Positions 1 through 8,200 of a stretch of 41,773 nucleotides of DNA are shown piece by piece. The DNA comes from Cohnella caldifontis (GTDB lineage Bacteria > Bacillota > Bacilli > Paenibacillales > Paenibacillaceae): assembly GCF_029360585.1 (NCBI RefSeq), contig NZ_JAQZSJ010000021.1, forward strand, positions 42,443-84,215. The letters are read 5' to 3'. The notes beneath the pieces were generated by a model. That model was not told where the DNA came from and did not search any database. It saw only the letters and a list, made by a program, of their open reading frames with translations. Made by a program: the position numbers and the translations under genes. Numbering within the stretch: position 1 is the stretch's first letter; each line of letters opens with the position of its first letter.

Positions 1-72
1 TGGGATTGACCTCGCATGGAAGGTCTCCCATCCAACGAATCGCCCATACCCGATGTCCGCCTGGCAAACCTG

Positions 73-113
73 AACGCACGGCCTTCCGACAAGGAAGGTC
101 CGGGCGTTTTTTC
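73..113 (+). terminator. Rho-independent terminator of an upstream gene
   Basis: An imperfect stem (AACGCACGGCCTTCC against GGAAGGTCCGGGCGTT, loop GACAA) is followed by a run of T on the plus strand. It probably ends a transcript that enters from before the window. Confidence 0.75.
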
Positions 114-150
114 TTATGCTAGAAGGAGGTTCTGCACGTCTTGCAAGAAA

Positions 151-176
151 GCGCGGCTCCGAACTCGGAGCCGCGC
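151..176 (-). terminator. Terminator-like hairpin after the lipoprotein gene
   Basis: A near-perfect palindrome (GCGCGGCTCCGA / TCGGAGCCGCGC) lies about 35 bases beyond the stop of the minus-strand lipoprotein gene. On the minus strand it is followed by TTTCTTG, so the U tract is short. It could also slow transcription coming from the left. Confidence 0.6.
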
Positions 177-209
177 CTAATTGCGTTTATTCGGGTTTGC
201 CGGCGGTGA

Positions 210-917
210 TTAAGCCGGAAGGTTGCTCAAGGTTGCCAGCATCGCGAACAGGTGGGGCCCGAAGCCTTCCGACGGCTCGCCGGACGGCATGTTGACCTCG
301 ATCCGGTATCCGGTTCCGCCGACCTCTTTCACGATGACTTCCTGCGTCAGCTTGTCGTTGCTGCCGAACAGCAGCAACGCGGCTCCGCCCAACGAAGGAT
401 TGATCTCGGCGTCTTTCAGTTCCCGGACATCCCCGACTTTGGAAAGCTTGTCTTCGGCCGCTTTTTTGATTTCGTCCAGCTTGTAGCCGTCCGGCAGCTT
501 CTCGATCTTGGCGTAGTAGTTCTTGTCGACGTTCATCGTAAGCAAGCCGAGCTTGGAATCGAAGCTGAAAATATCAAATACGTAGAGCGCGTAGCCTGGA
601 CCTTCGGCCAGATTGGCGGTCTTCTTCTCCGCGTTGCCTTCCAGGGTCAGCGAAAGCTCCTTCGCGGCGGGCAAGTCCGCTTCCGCGGCATTTCCTTGTG
701 CGGGCGCCGGACTGCTGTCCGCCGCAGTTTCCTCGGCAGCCGACGGGCTGAGGGACGGATTGGCCGAGGCGGATGGACTGGCCGAAGCGGATGGATTGGG
801 CGAGGCCGAAGGCACGGCTCCTTGAGAGTCCTCCGACGATTTGCCGCAAGCGGTCAATCCGGCAGCGAGCACGGTTGCCGCTAACAGAATGGTCCATTTT
901 CTCGTTGCGTGTTTCAT
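210..917 (-). CDS. Putative lipoprotein with Ser/Pro/Ala-rich linker, unknown function
   Basis: Not assigned to a known family. The 235-residue product starts with a lipoprotein signal peptide: basic MKHATRKW, a hydrophobic stretch and a lipobox ending LTAC, so it should be anchored outside the membrane through the Cys. A low-complexity linker rich in Ser, Pro, Ala and Asn (roughly residues 30-75) follows, then a globular part of about 150 residues with no motif I recognise. The ATG at 917 is chosen because GGAGGT lies 7 bases upstream; the GTG three codons earlier overlaps that site. The gene is divergent from spoIIE and ends in its own hairpin. Being next to spoIIE does not prove a role in sporulation. 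Confidence 0.8.
   Translation of the reverse strand: MKHATRKWTILLAATVLAAGLTACGKSSEDSQGAVPSASPNPSASASPSASANPSLSPSAAEETAADSSPAPAQGNAAEADLPAAKELSLTLEGNAEKKTANLAEGPGYALYVFDIFSFDSKLGLLTMNVDKNYYAKIEKLPDGYKLDEIKKAAEDKLSKVGDVRELKDAEINPSLGGAALLLFGSNDKLTQEVIVKEVGGTGYRIEVNMPSGEPSEGFGPHLFAMLATLSNLPA
757..810. repeat. Three 18-bp tandem units in the lipoprotein linker
   Basis: Three similar 18-base units (757-774, 775-792, 793-810), each close to GGATTGGCCGAGGCGGAT, encode part of the Ser/Ala/Pro/Asn linker on the minus strand. The repeat is in frame, so unit gain or loss would change linker length without a frameshift. Confidence 0.75.
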
Positions 918-1187
918 TTCGAACACCTCCGTCCCTATAAACGGGAGGCAGAAGCAAATGTTGCAGATGAAAAATTTTTTCGGCGGCGGCCGCCATTCGG
1001 GCTGATCCGGCAGGGACGCGCGGATGTCGTCTGTTTTCGGAGGCGGCGGCGCCGTCGGATGGGCGCGGTTTTGCTCGGGATGGGGCTTGCTCGCCGCGGG
1101 AACGTATTTTCCCGTCCGAATGGAAATTCGGCGGCGGGCCGCGGGTTTCGCCGTTCACGAATCGCGTCGCCAAGGCGGTACGGACCC
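918..1187. other. Non-coding spacer between divergent lipoprotein gene and spoIIE
   Basis: Apart from the lipoprotein gene's ribosome binding site at its left edge, I see no gene here. Open frames across it lack ribosome sites and recognisable protein. A GC-rich palindromic patch followed by A and T runs (about 971-999) is the only other visible structure. Confidence 0.5.
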
Positions 1188-1260
1188 TGTCGGAAAAAAC
1201 TTTCGCCCGGGTGGCGCCTTCTGACAAACTTCCTTGGAGCCCGCCCCTATAATAAAAGGC
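1188..1260 (+). promoter_or_regulatory. spoIIE promoter, sigma-A-like with 21-bp spacer and possible Spo0A boxes
   Basis: CTGACA (1221-1226) and a perfect TATAAT (1248-1253) are separated by 21 bases instead of about 17. B. subtilis spoIIE and spoIIG are known for 21-22-bp spacers and activation by Spo0A-P. Sequences one mismatch from the Spo0A box TGNCGAA occur at 1188-1194 (TGTCGGA) and, inverted, at 1202-1208 (TTCGCCC). TTCTGACA overlapping the -35 may be another degenerate site. Promoter geometry is seen directly; Spo0A binding is inferred. Confidence 0.7.
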
Positions 1261-1290
1261 ACATTCATTATGGAGATTGGGGTGTGCAGC

Positions 1291-3825
1291 ATGGACAAGT
1301 CGTCCGTCGTACCTTTCATTCCTCGTCCGGGCCGTGAAGATCGGGAAGCTGCAGAGGAGAAGAAGGGATGGCTGGCCAGACGGAAAAAGCGGAAAGCGGC
1401 GGGGGCCTCGCCGGGGCGGCTTCAGCGCCTTGGACAAGCCTTCGCGGAGCAACGTTGGATTTGGCTGACGGTTCTGATGGGTTTTTTGCTGGGGCGGGCG
1501 GAACTGGTGGAAGGCATCGCGCCGTTCGCGGCCGCGTTTTTCGGGGTCGTGCTCTACGTGCGGAGAGAAGCGGCGTTCTGGGCGGCGGCTTCGCTCATCG
1601 CGGGGAGTTTCTGGGCTCCGGATCCGTCCCCGGCGGTCGTCGTCGCGGAGATCGGCGTCCTGTATTTGCTCTTCCGGGGATTGGAGATCTACGAAAAAGC
1701 GGACTTGTCCCACGCGCCGGTCGTCGTCTTCGCTTCGGACTTGCTTGTTCGGCTGTTTGACGTCGTGCTGGAAGACAAACCGACCTGGATGCCCTATGTC
1801 TGGACGGCCGTGGAAGCGGGTCTGGCTTTCGTGCTGACGATGCTGTTCGTCCATGCGCTGCCGCTTCTGAACCGGACGAAGAAGTCGGTCCAACTCAAGC
1901 AGGAGGAGTGGATCGGCGTGCTCATTCTCGCGGCCTGCCTGCTGATCGGCATGACCGGGTGGTCCGTGTACGGGGTCGGCGCGACGGACGTTCTGGTCCG
2001 GTTCGTCGTCGTACTGGCGGCATTCGTGGGCGGCGCTTCCCTCGGCACCTCCGCGGGGGTGGTCGCCGGCATGATGGTGACCTTGTCCGATTTGGGCGCC
2101 GCCGGCGAGATCGGCATGCTCGCCCTCGGAGGACTCATGGCCGGCATCCTGCGCGAAGGAGGCAAGGCCGCGTCCGTATTCGGCCTCGTGCTCGGGTCGT
2201 CGGTACTCTCCCTTTTCGCCTCGTCACCCGCCGATACGATGTCCGCCGCTTGGGCCGCCGTTGCCGGTTCGGTGTTGTTTCTTTTGCTGCCCCGGCGTTT
2301 CATCGACTCTATATCAAAATATGTGCCGGGTACCCCCCATTATGCGCAAAACCAGAGAGAGTACGCGCAAAAAGTTCGCGACCTGACGGCCGAGCGGGTG
2401 GCGCGGTTCTCCGAGGTGTTCCGGCAGCTGTCGGGCAGCTTCCGCCAAATCACCGAAGCATCGGGCGAACAGGCGGAGCAGAACCGGGACTTCGACCACT
2501 TCTCGAACGCCGTCCGCGAGAAGGCTTGCGCCACCTGCCATCGGAGGAGCATGTGCTGGGACACGCAGTTTTTCCAGACCTATAAGCTGATGACGGACAT
2601 GATGGGCGCGGTGGCGGACAAGCCCGGCATCCAAGCCGCGGACATTCCGAAAAGCTGGACGCGGATGTGCGTCAAGACGCCGCAGGTGCTCGATATTTTG
2701 AAACGGGAATATGAGCTCTACCGGCACGACCTGCATTGGCGCCGCCAGCTTCAGGATAGCCGCTTCCTCGTGGCGGACCAGCTGTCCGGCGTGTCCCAGG
2801 TCATGGACGACCTCGTTAAGGAAATCCGGCGCGAAGCCCAGCAGATGGAGCACCAGGAGACCCAAATCCGGGAAGCGATCGACCGTCTGGGGCTGGCCGT
2901 TCAAACCATAGATATCATCAGTCTGGAGGAGGGACGAATCGAGATCGAATTGGTCCACGCGTTTCGGACCGGCTATGACGAGTGCCGCAAAATGATCGCG
3001 CCGCTGCTGTCCGAAATCTTGGGCGAGACCGTCAGCGTGCAGCAGGAGAGGAGCGGGGATCCCGCGCCGCACCTGACGACCGTCGTGTTCGCTTCGGCGA
3101 AGGCGTACGAGGTGGAGACCGGCGTGGCCGGGGCGGCGAAGGACGGGGACTTGCTGTCGGGAGACAGCTTCACGATCACGGAGCTGGCGACCGGCAAATT
3201 CGCGGTGGCGCTCAGCGACGGGATGGGCAACGGCGCCCGGGCGAGAATGGAGAGCAGCTCGGCTTTGTCGATGCTGGAACGGCTGCTGCAGTCCGGCATC
3301 GACGAGAAGCTGGCGGTCAAGTCGGTCAATTCGGTGCTGCTGCTGCGCTCCCCCGAAGAGACGTTCGCCACGATCGACCTGGCGGTGATCGACTTGTATT
3401 CCGCCCACGCGACGCTGCTCAAAATCGGCTCCACGCCGAGCTTCATCAAACGGAACGGAGAGGTGATCCCGGTCGCGGCGGGCAACCTGCCGATCGGCAT
3501 CCTGCAGGACATCGAGATCGACCTGCTGCAGGTGCAGCTGCTGCCCGGCGACACGCTGATCATGATGACCGACGGGGTGCTGGATGCTCCCGGCCACGCC
3601 ATCAACAAAGAGCTGTGGATGAAGCGGGTCCTGCAGGAGATCGAGACCGACGATCCGCAGGAGCTGGCCGACGAGCTGCTGGATACCGCGCTGAAGCAGA
3701 ATCCGGGAGGGATTCGCGACGACATGACGATCGTGGTGTCGAAAATCACGCGCCGCCAGCCGGAATGGGCCGCCTTCCGGTTCCCCGGCCTCGGCCGGGT
3801 GGAGCGCCCGAGGACGGTGAGCTAA
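1291..3825 (+). CDS. spoIIE: Stage II sporulation protein E, membrane PP2C-type phosphatase
   Basis: SpoIIE dephosphorylates SpoIIAA-P, which releases sigma-F in the forespore, and it also acts at the polar septum with FtsZ. The 844-residue product matches the family length (about 827 in B. subtilis). The first 330 residues or so hold a run of roughly ten hydrophobic segments, the middle is a cytoplasmic region with a Cys cluster (ACATCHRRSMCWD), and the C-terminal 200 residues are a PP2C domain with metal-binding signatures LSDGMGNG, MMTDGVLD and IRDDMT. The ATG at 1291 is preferred over the in-frame ATG at 1270, because GGAGATTGGGGTG precedes 1291 whereas 1270 would leave a leader of only about 10 bases. 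Its usual neighbours yabS and yabT lie 14.7 kb downstream, beyond the accessory block. Confidence 0.97.
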   Translation: MDKSSVVPFIPRPGREDREAAEEKKGWLARRKKRKAAGASPGRLQRLGQAFAEQRWIWLTVLMGFLLGRAELVEGIAPFAAAFFGVVLYVRREAAFWAAASLIAGSFWAPDPSPAVVVAEIGVLYLLFRGLEIYEKADLSHAPVVVFASDLLVRLFDVVLEDKPTWMPYVWTAVEAGLAFVLTMLFVHALPLLNRTKKSVQLKQEEWIGVLILAACLLIGMTGWSVYGVGATDVLVRFVVVLAAFVGGASLGTSAGVVAGMMVTLSDLGAAGEIGMLALGGLMAGILREGGKAASVFGLVLGSSVLSLFASSPADTMSAAWAAVAGSVLFLLLPRRFIDSISKYVPGTPHYAQNQREYAQKVRDLTAERVARFSEVFRQLSGSFRQITEASGEQAEQNRDFDHFSNAVREKACATCHRRSMCWDTQFFQTYKLMTDMMGAVADKPGIQAADIPKSWTRMCVKTPQVLDILKREYELYRHDLHWRRQLQDSRFLVADQLSGVSQVMDDLVKEIRREAQQMEHQETQIREAIDRLGLAVQTIDIISLEEGRIEIELVHAFRTGYDECRKMIAPLLSEILGETVSVQQERSGDPAPHLTTVVFASAKAYEVETGVAGAAKDGDLLSGDSFTITELATGKFAVALSDGMGNGARARMESSSALSMLERLLQSGIDEKLAVKSVNSVLLLRSPEETFATIDLAVIDLYSAHATLLKIGSTPSFIKRNGEVIPVAAGNLPIGILQDIEIDLLQVQLLPGDTLIMMTDGVLDAPGHAINKELWMKRVLQEIETDDPQELADELLDTALKQNPGGIRDDMTIVVSKITRRQPEWAAFRFPGLGRVERPRTVS

Positions 3826-3940
3826 GGATGGGCGGGGAAGATTCGGAAACCGGTCCCGCCTTAGATCGCAATCGATCGGTTTACCGTCAAGCGGTCGTCT
3901 CGCAGCAGCGTGGCCTACTTTCCGACGCTATGACATGACA

Positions 3941-3999
3941 ACGCGATCCTTCAGAATCGGCTGTATGGCTCTGCGCGGCCGTCTCCTGAAGGATCGCGT
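3941..3999. repeat. Perfect 14-bp inverted repeat downstream of spoIIE
   Basis: ACGCGATCCTTCAG (3941-3954) and CTGAAGGATCGCGT (3986-3999) are exact complements around a 31-base GC-rich spacer that can pair further (CGGC/GCCG). No T run follows on either strand, so it is not a standard terminator. It lies between the convergent spoIIE and GH26 genes. It may act as a transcript end or stabiliser for spoIIE, or be a remnant of the event that brought in the accessory block. Confidence 0.6.
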
Positions 4000-4023
4000 A
4001 TCAGGATGGCTGAAGCACGATTA

Positions 4024-4043
4024 ATTCGGTAAAGCCACCGAAT
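4024..4043. repeat. Small perfect inverted repeat in the convergent spacer
   Basis: ATTCGGT and ACCGAAT flank AAAGCC. The 7-bp stem lies about 65 bases beyond the GH26 stop codon on the minus strand and could help end that transcript, though no U tract follows. The rest of 3826-4109 shows no gene. Confidence 0.4.
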
Positions 4044-4109
4044 GCCTTAGCCATTCGTTTGGTACATCACTTTTCCGGGAGAAAGGGGCTGGACAGTTAG
4101 GACGATGCT

Positions 4110-6836
4110 TTAAGGGCTGACCCAAATGCGGTCCACGTCCATCCAGCCGTAAAATTTGCCGATTTTGATTTGGTTGTTGCCGGCCGTTAAGGGTATCTCT
4201 CCGAAATCCAACGTTTCGAACCCGTCCGTCTCGGGAAAAACCTGGTACACGTCCGTTCCGCTGTTGATGTTGACGATTTGGGTCTTCTCCTCCACGGCCG
4301 CGTACCTTATTTTCAAGCGGTAAGTCCCGGTTATCGGAACCGTTACGTCAAAGGAAATACAATCGCCGTTCTCATCGAATGAACCCGCTTCTACGTACCC
4401 GGTGCCTGAAGCCTCCGGCTTCGAGTTCGCGACGGATACGCCCGTCAAGTCCGCATTCTCGGCTTCGTACAACGCGCCAAGGCTGGGAGGAAGCGTCGTC
4501 GCGATCAGGGTATTGCTGGACGCGGTCTCTTCGTTTGCTTGATCGAATGCTCGAACCGTAAAAGAATAAGGTACGGATGGATCCAGTCCGGATACCATGT
4601 AAGAGGTCAAAGCCCCGCTTGTCGAGCCGATGAGCTTGGTTCCCCTGTAGATCCGGTAGCCGGCAACGCTGGAGGTGTCGGAAGGCGCCGTCCACGCCAA
4701 TTCAACGGCTGATTCCGTCACCGACGGCGAATTCAGACCGGAGGGCGCGCGGGTATCCGGTTCGAGCTGAATGCGGTCCACGTCCATCCAACCGTAAAAT
4801 TTGCCGATGGTGATCGTGTTGTTGCCGGCGTTCAGCGAAACATCGCCCACGTTCAAGCTTTCGAAGTAGTTATCCGTTCCCGGAAATACCACGAACGATT
4901 CCGTTCCGCCGTTAACGGATACAATCTGGGTTTTGTTTTCTCCGGCGGCATATCGGACTTTGAGGATGTAAGGACCCGAAGAAGGAACCTGTACCGTAAA
5001 TTCGATTCGATCGCCCGAACCGTCAAAGCTGCCTGCATCCACGTAGCCGGTTCCCGAAAACTCCGGCTTCGAGTCGTTCGTGCTCACGCCGGTTAACGCC
5101 GCGTTCTCCGCTTCGGAGATCCACCCTGCCGATGGTTCGTTCGTGGTCACGGACAACACGTTGCTGGCGGCGGAGAGATGTCCCCTGGCATCGATTGCCC
5201 TGACCTTGAAATCGTAGGTGATGGAGGGATCCAGCGCAGTTGCCGTATATGACGTGGAGCCGTTCGTTTCGCCTATGAACTTCGCCCCTCTATAAATTCG
5301 ATATCCGGTCACGCCCCGGTTGTCGGTCGAGGAGTTCCAGGACAAATTCACGGACGTATCCGTCGTAGACGACGATAGGAGGTTCGAGGGGGCAGTCGGC
5401 GCTTCATTGTCGGACGCGACAACGATACGGTCCGCCGTAACCGAATACCCGCCGGACGAGGAATGTTTCGTTCCTTTCACCCGGATTCTGAGCGTGTGCA
5501 GTCCGTCGTTCATTTGGGCACTCGACCAAATCAACGTATTGTCGGCTGGAACACCGGCGTAATAATCGACATCCGTCTCCGGTCCGCCGTCGATGGAAAC
5601 CGCGGCGATTCCGCGATTCGGTGCCTTAGAGCCGTATAAGGAAACCTGGGTCCCCCTAAATTCAATCTCGGTCGCCGCATCCGTTTCCGCGCTTTCATGC
5701 TCCGAACCCTTGTATTTCCCCGTTCCTGCAAGGTTGTTCCAATTTCCCGAGTATTTGAAGTAGTGCAGTCCGGTTCCGGTCCAAGCATCATCGACCGTTG
5801 TGGAATCTCCGGTTTTGAAAGTGCCGATCTGGGTCTCGTTCTGGTTGAGAATGCGGGGATTGCCATAGAAATCCCGTACGTCTTCGGCTGAATTGTTTCC
5901 GGTTAGAAACTGAGCCCACACGACCGCGTAAGTCCACATGGGTTGGGCCGCCAGTACGGCAGGTGAAGGTAATTCCCCCACTTCGGCCAAAGCAATCGGC
6001 TTGCCGTCCGCAAGATCGAGCAGATCATCATATTGGCTCGTGCTATAGGAATTGAAGTACACGTCGGCCGTTAGAACGTCGACATAACCGCTGCCCGGAA
6101 AGAAGTCGGCGTACGCAGGGCTGCCGGCATATTGGTAGTTCACGTTCCATACCCAGATCAAATTGTCTAGATTCATCGTATTCACGTACCGGTCATACAT
6201 GATTTGATACAGCTTTTTGGAATAGACGGGATTTCCGCCCCACCAGAACCAGCTCCCGTCCATTTCATGGAAAGGGCGCCACAGAACCGGAACATGGGCG
6301 TTTTTCAGTTCCGTCAAATACGGCACCGCTTCGTCGATCCTTGAAATGAAACTGTCGTACAGGCTGGTGCCCGGCGTCGTGATATCCTGCCACTGTTGGT
6401 CGGTCAACGAAGCCCCTTGCACGCCGGGGTCCCAATCGCACGGCGAGCTGACAGTGGGGGCGCACATGTGCCAGGTCAATGCGACCAAGCTGCCTTGATT
6501 CCACTTCGAGATCGCTTCCTCGACCATCGCGTCTCGATTATACATGGTGTCGTTGTGTCCGACGACGCCGAATCCCAGGTCCGTGGACCAGACCGCGGGA
6601 GATTGATCGGTGAGATCGTTTACGGCATTGAAGTAGCGGGTTTGATTTCCGGAATAGTCGTGCTGGCCGGACAACATGTTCGTGCCGGAGATCTCATCGA
6701 GATAGTTGAGCAGCGTCCTTGCCTCCAGCGATGCGTCCGGATTCACGGGGGCCGCAGCCGAAACCGCAGGGGAGCGCCAAAATGGCAAAGCGCAAATCGC
6801 CGTTGCCATCACCAGCAAAGGCCAAAATTTTCTCAT
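4110..6836 (-). CDS. Secreted GH26 glycoside hydrolase (beta-mannanase-like) with duplicated FN3-CBM modules
   Basis: Probably an exported endo-acting enzyme on beta-mannan; GH26 also includes other beta-glycanases. The 908-residue product has a Sec signal peptide (cleavage likely near residue 27, VSAAAP). The GH26 barrel spans about 30-340, with probable acid/base Glu191 in WRPFHEMDGSWFWWGG and nucleophile Glu285 in LAEVGE. A beta-sandwich-like region of unknown type follows (about 345-475). Then comes FN3 - carbohydrate-binding module (CBM35/CBM6-like, starting AENAALTGVS), followed by a second FN3 and CBM copy (AENADLTGVS). GGGAGG lies 8 bases before the ATG. It has its own promoter and is the last gene of the block. 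The family call is firm; the substrate is inferred. Confidence 0.92.
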   Translation of the reverse strand: MRKFWPLLVMATAICALPFWRSPAVSAAAPVNPDASLEARTLLNYLDEISGTNMLSGQHDYSGNQTRYFNAVNDLTDQSPAVWSTDLGFGVVGHNDTMYNRDAMVEEAISKWNQGSLVALTWHMCAPTVSSPCDWDPGVQGASLTDQQWQDITTPGTSLYDSFISRIDEAVPYLTELKNAHVPVLWRPFHEMDGSWFWWGGNPVYSKKLYQIMYDRYVNTMNLDNLIWVWNVNYQYAGSPAYADFFPGSGYVDVLTADVYFNSYSTSQYDDLLDLADGKPIALAEVGELPSPAVLAAQPMWTYAVVWAQFLTGNNSAEDVRDFYGNPRILNQNETQIGTFKTGDSTTVDDAWTGTGLHYFKYSGNWNNLAGTGKYKGSEHESAETDAATEIEFRGTQVSLYGSKAPNRGIAAVSIDGGPETDVDYYAGVPADNTLIWSSAQMNDGLHTLRIRVKGTKHSSSGGYSVTADRIVVASDNEAPTAPSNLLSSSTTDTSVNLSWNSSTDNRGVTGYRIYRGAKFIGETNGSTSYTATALDPSITYDFKVRAIDARGHLSAASNVLSVTTNEPSAGWISEAENAALTGVSTNDSKPEFSGTGYVDAGSFDGSGDRIEFTVQVPSSGPYILKVRYAAGENKTQIVSVNGGTESFVVFPGTDNYFESLNVGDVSLNAGNNTITIGKFYGWMDVDRIQLEPDTRAPSGLNSPSVTESAVELAWTAPSDTSSVAGYRIYRGTKLIGSTSGALTSYMVSGLDPSVPYSFTVRAFDQANEETASSNTLIATTLPPSLGALYEAENADLTGVSVANSKPEASGTGYVEAGSFDENGDCISFDVTVPITGTYRLKIRYAAVEEKTQIVNINSGTDVYQVFPETDGFETLDFGEIPLTAGNNQIKIGKFYGWMDVDRIWVSP
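4131..5120. repeat. Duplicated CBM-FN3 coding segment within the GH26 gene
   Basis: Two copies about 640 bases apart encode very similar modules. The ends of the copies are almost identical in DNA: 4131-4165 and 4772-4806 differ by one base over about 35, and both encode FYGWMDVDRI. The rest has diverged more. This indicates in-gene duplication with partial homogenisation. Confidence 0.8.
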
Positions 6837-6894
6837 TCTTTCATCCTCCCATTATTCATTCGAAACTCCGTCCTAACGGGGGGCCCCTAAATTC

Positions 6895-6944
6895 AGTATA
6901 GGAAAGATGGACATCGCTTGCCATTGGAATATATATCGCTTCCC
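6895..6944 (-). promoter_or_regulatory. GH26 promoter with 22-bp-spaced direct repeats (activator or cre-like site)
   Basis: On the minus strand TATACT (6900-6895) forms a good -10. The -35 position 17 bases upstream, TGGCAA (6923-6918), is poor, which suggests activator dependence. Two direct repeats, GGGAAGCGAT (6944-6935) and GGCAAGCGAT (6922-6913), are spaced 22 bases, about two helical turns, and the proximal one overlaps the -35. This is typical of AraC-family regulators such as the YesN-type protein encoded in this block. The proximal copy also resembles a CcpA cre site (TGGCAAGCGATGTCC, two mismatches), so carbon catabolite repression is an alternative. Confidence 0.55.
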
Positions 6945-6945
6945 T

Positions 6946-6961
6946 GTGCGCGATATCGCAC
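6946..6961 (-). repeat. Hairpin just after the MFS gene
   Basis: GTGCG-CGATAT-CGCAC lies three bases after the stop codon of the minus-strand MFS gene. It has no T run. It could partly separate the long operon from the GH26 gene. Confidence 0.4.
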
Positions 6962-6964
6962 GGA

Positions 6965-8194
6965 TCAACGTTTGCGGAATGCGGCAGGCGCGGTCGATAG
7001 CGTAATCAGCAGCATGACCGCTCCGCAAACCGGCACGATTCCTCCCGGCATCCATGCAGGGCCGTTCCCCGATCCTTGCATGAGTTGTCCGCCAAGCACG
7101 GGTCCCAAGAAACCGGCAAGCCCGGTCACGGAATAAAACACGGCGATGTAAATCGGCCGTTCCCGCTGCGGCGTCCCATTGATCAAGTACCGGAAAATCA
7201 TCAGATTATAACCGCCGAAGCCTATTCCTAGTAATCCATGGGAGATGATGAGAACGGGCAAGTCGGACGGTCGGCCGACCCCTGCCCAAATCAGGGCGGA
7301 CAAAGCCATGATCACGAAACTTCCGTATAGCAGCGAGTACTCCGAGCGTCTGTTGCTGAGTACTCCCCACAGATAGGAGCTGACCATGATAGCCGCGTTG
7401 TATAGGATGGTGATGTTGGCGACGGCGCCGTAACTTAACGAATAACGGTCCAGCATGAGATAATTGAAAAAAGGGACCGAGGCTTGATACACGAAGAAAT
7501 ACGAGAACAGAAACATAAGCGCGGATCGGAAGCGGGTGTCCCGAAACGGCTGCAGGAAAAGTCTCCACGACATGCCCGTTTCAGACGGCAAGAACGGCGG
7601 GTTCGGATGACGAATCAGTTCCCAGGTGCTCCAAACCACGCAGATCGCGCATATCGAGAAGAGAAGCGCAAAGCCCTCCAACCCGGGAACCCCTCTCAGC
7701 ACGAGTCCGCTGATCCACAACGAGAAGCAGACGGCAGACCATACGAAAGCATTGCGTTTGCCGAAAAACCGGCCTTGGATGTCATGGGGCACGATATCGG
7801 CGATCATACTCGTCCATACGATCGCTCCGGCTTGGCCTAGAAGAAAGGTGGTCAGGGTGATTACCGCGTAAGCGATAAACCAGAACTTCTCCGGAAAGAG
7901 CAGGGGAATCAAACCGACCGTCACCCATATCGCCCGCGCCACCGAGAGAAACAGAAGCGTCCAAGCCCGCCGGTTCCGCCAACGCTGCATGCCGAATGCG
8001 ACGGCGATCTGAATAAGGAAAGCGAGTTGCGGAATGGCGGCAATGATGCCGATTTGAGCGGAGTTAAAGCCTAAATAAAGCAGATAGGCCGTCTGAACGG
8101 CGCCGCCCAGAATCGTAAAGTGAATGCCGGAGCCAACGCCTTCGCGGATGGAGGCGCGAAGCGCTTTGGTCACGGAATCGCCGGAGTCTCTCAC
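6965..8194 (-). CDS. MFS transporter of the glycan block
   Basis: A 409-residue integral membrane protein with about 11-12 hydrophobic segments, the length and layout of the major facilitator superfamily. The loop after the fourth or fifth segment (DIVPHDIQGRFFGKRN) resembles the conserved D-RG-R/K cytoplasmic motif seen in MFS proteins. The start is GTG at 8194 with GGAG about 10 bases upstream, only 6 bases after the kinase stop, so the two genes are co-transcribed and probably coupled. Together with the ABC permeases it may import a second sugar form or export a product. The substrate cannot be read from the sequence. Confidence 0.85.
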   Translation of the reverse strand: MRDSGDSVTKALRASIREGVGSGIHFTILGGAVQTAYLLYLGFNSAQIGIIAAIPQLAFLIQIAVAFGMQRWRNRRAWTLLFLSVARAIWVTVGLIPLLFPEKFWFIAYAVITLTTFLLGQAGAIVWTSMIADIVPHDIQGRFFGKRNAFVWSAVCFSLWISGLVLRGVPGLEGFALLFSICAICVVWSTWELIRHPNPPFLPSETGMSWRLFLQPFRDTRFRSALMFLFSYFFVYQASVPFFNYLMLDRYSLSYGAVANITILYNAAIMVSSYLWGVLSNRRSEYSLLYGSFVIMALSALIWAGVGRPSDLPVLIISHGLLGIGFGGYNLMIFRYLINGTPQRERPIYIAVFYSVTGLAGFLGPVLGGQLMQGSGNGPAWMPGGIVPVCGAVMLLITLSTAPAAFRKR

Positions 8195-8200
8195 GGAACT

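Noticed and set aside
2..73. Possible tail of a plus-strand gene ending in TGA at 71-73
   Set aside because: The open stretch of 23 codons from the window edge ends just before the terminator, but another frame is also open and nothing in the peptide is recognisable.
1234..1290. Upstream TTG start for spoIIE
   Set aside because: It lies before the -10 element, so it would not be on the transcript.
909..1337. Plus-strand open frame across the spoIIE upstream region
   Set aside because: It is rich in Arg and Gly as expected from GC-rich non-coding DNA, has no ribosome site, and runs through the spoIIE promoter.
574..1893. Long minus-strand frame overlapping the lipoprotein gene and spoIIE
   Set aside because: Arg/Pro-rich composition typical of an antisense shadow of GC-rich genes; it conflicts with two well-supported genes.
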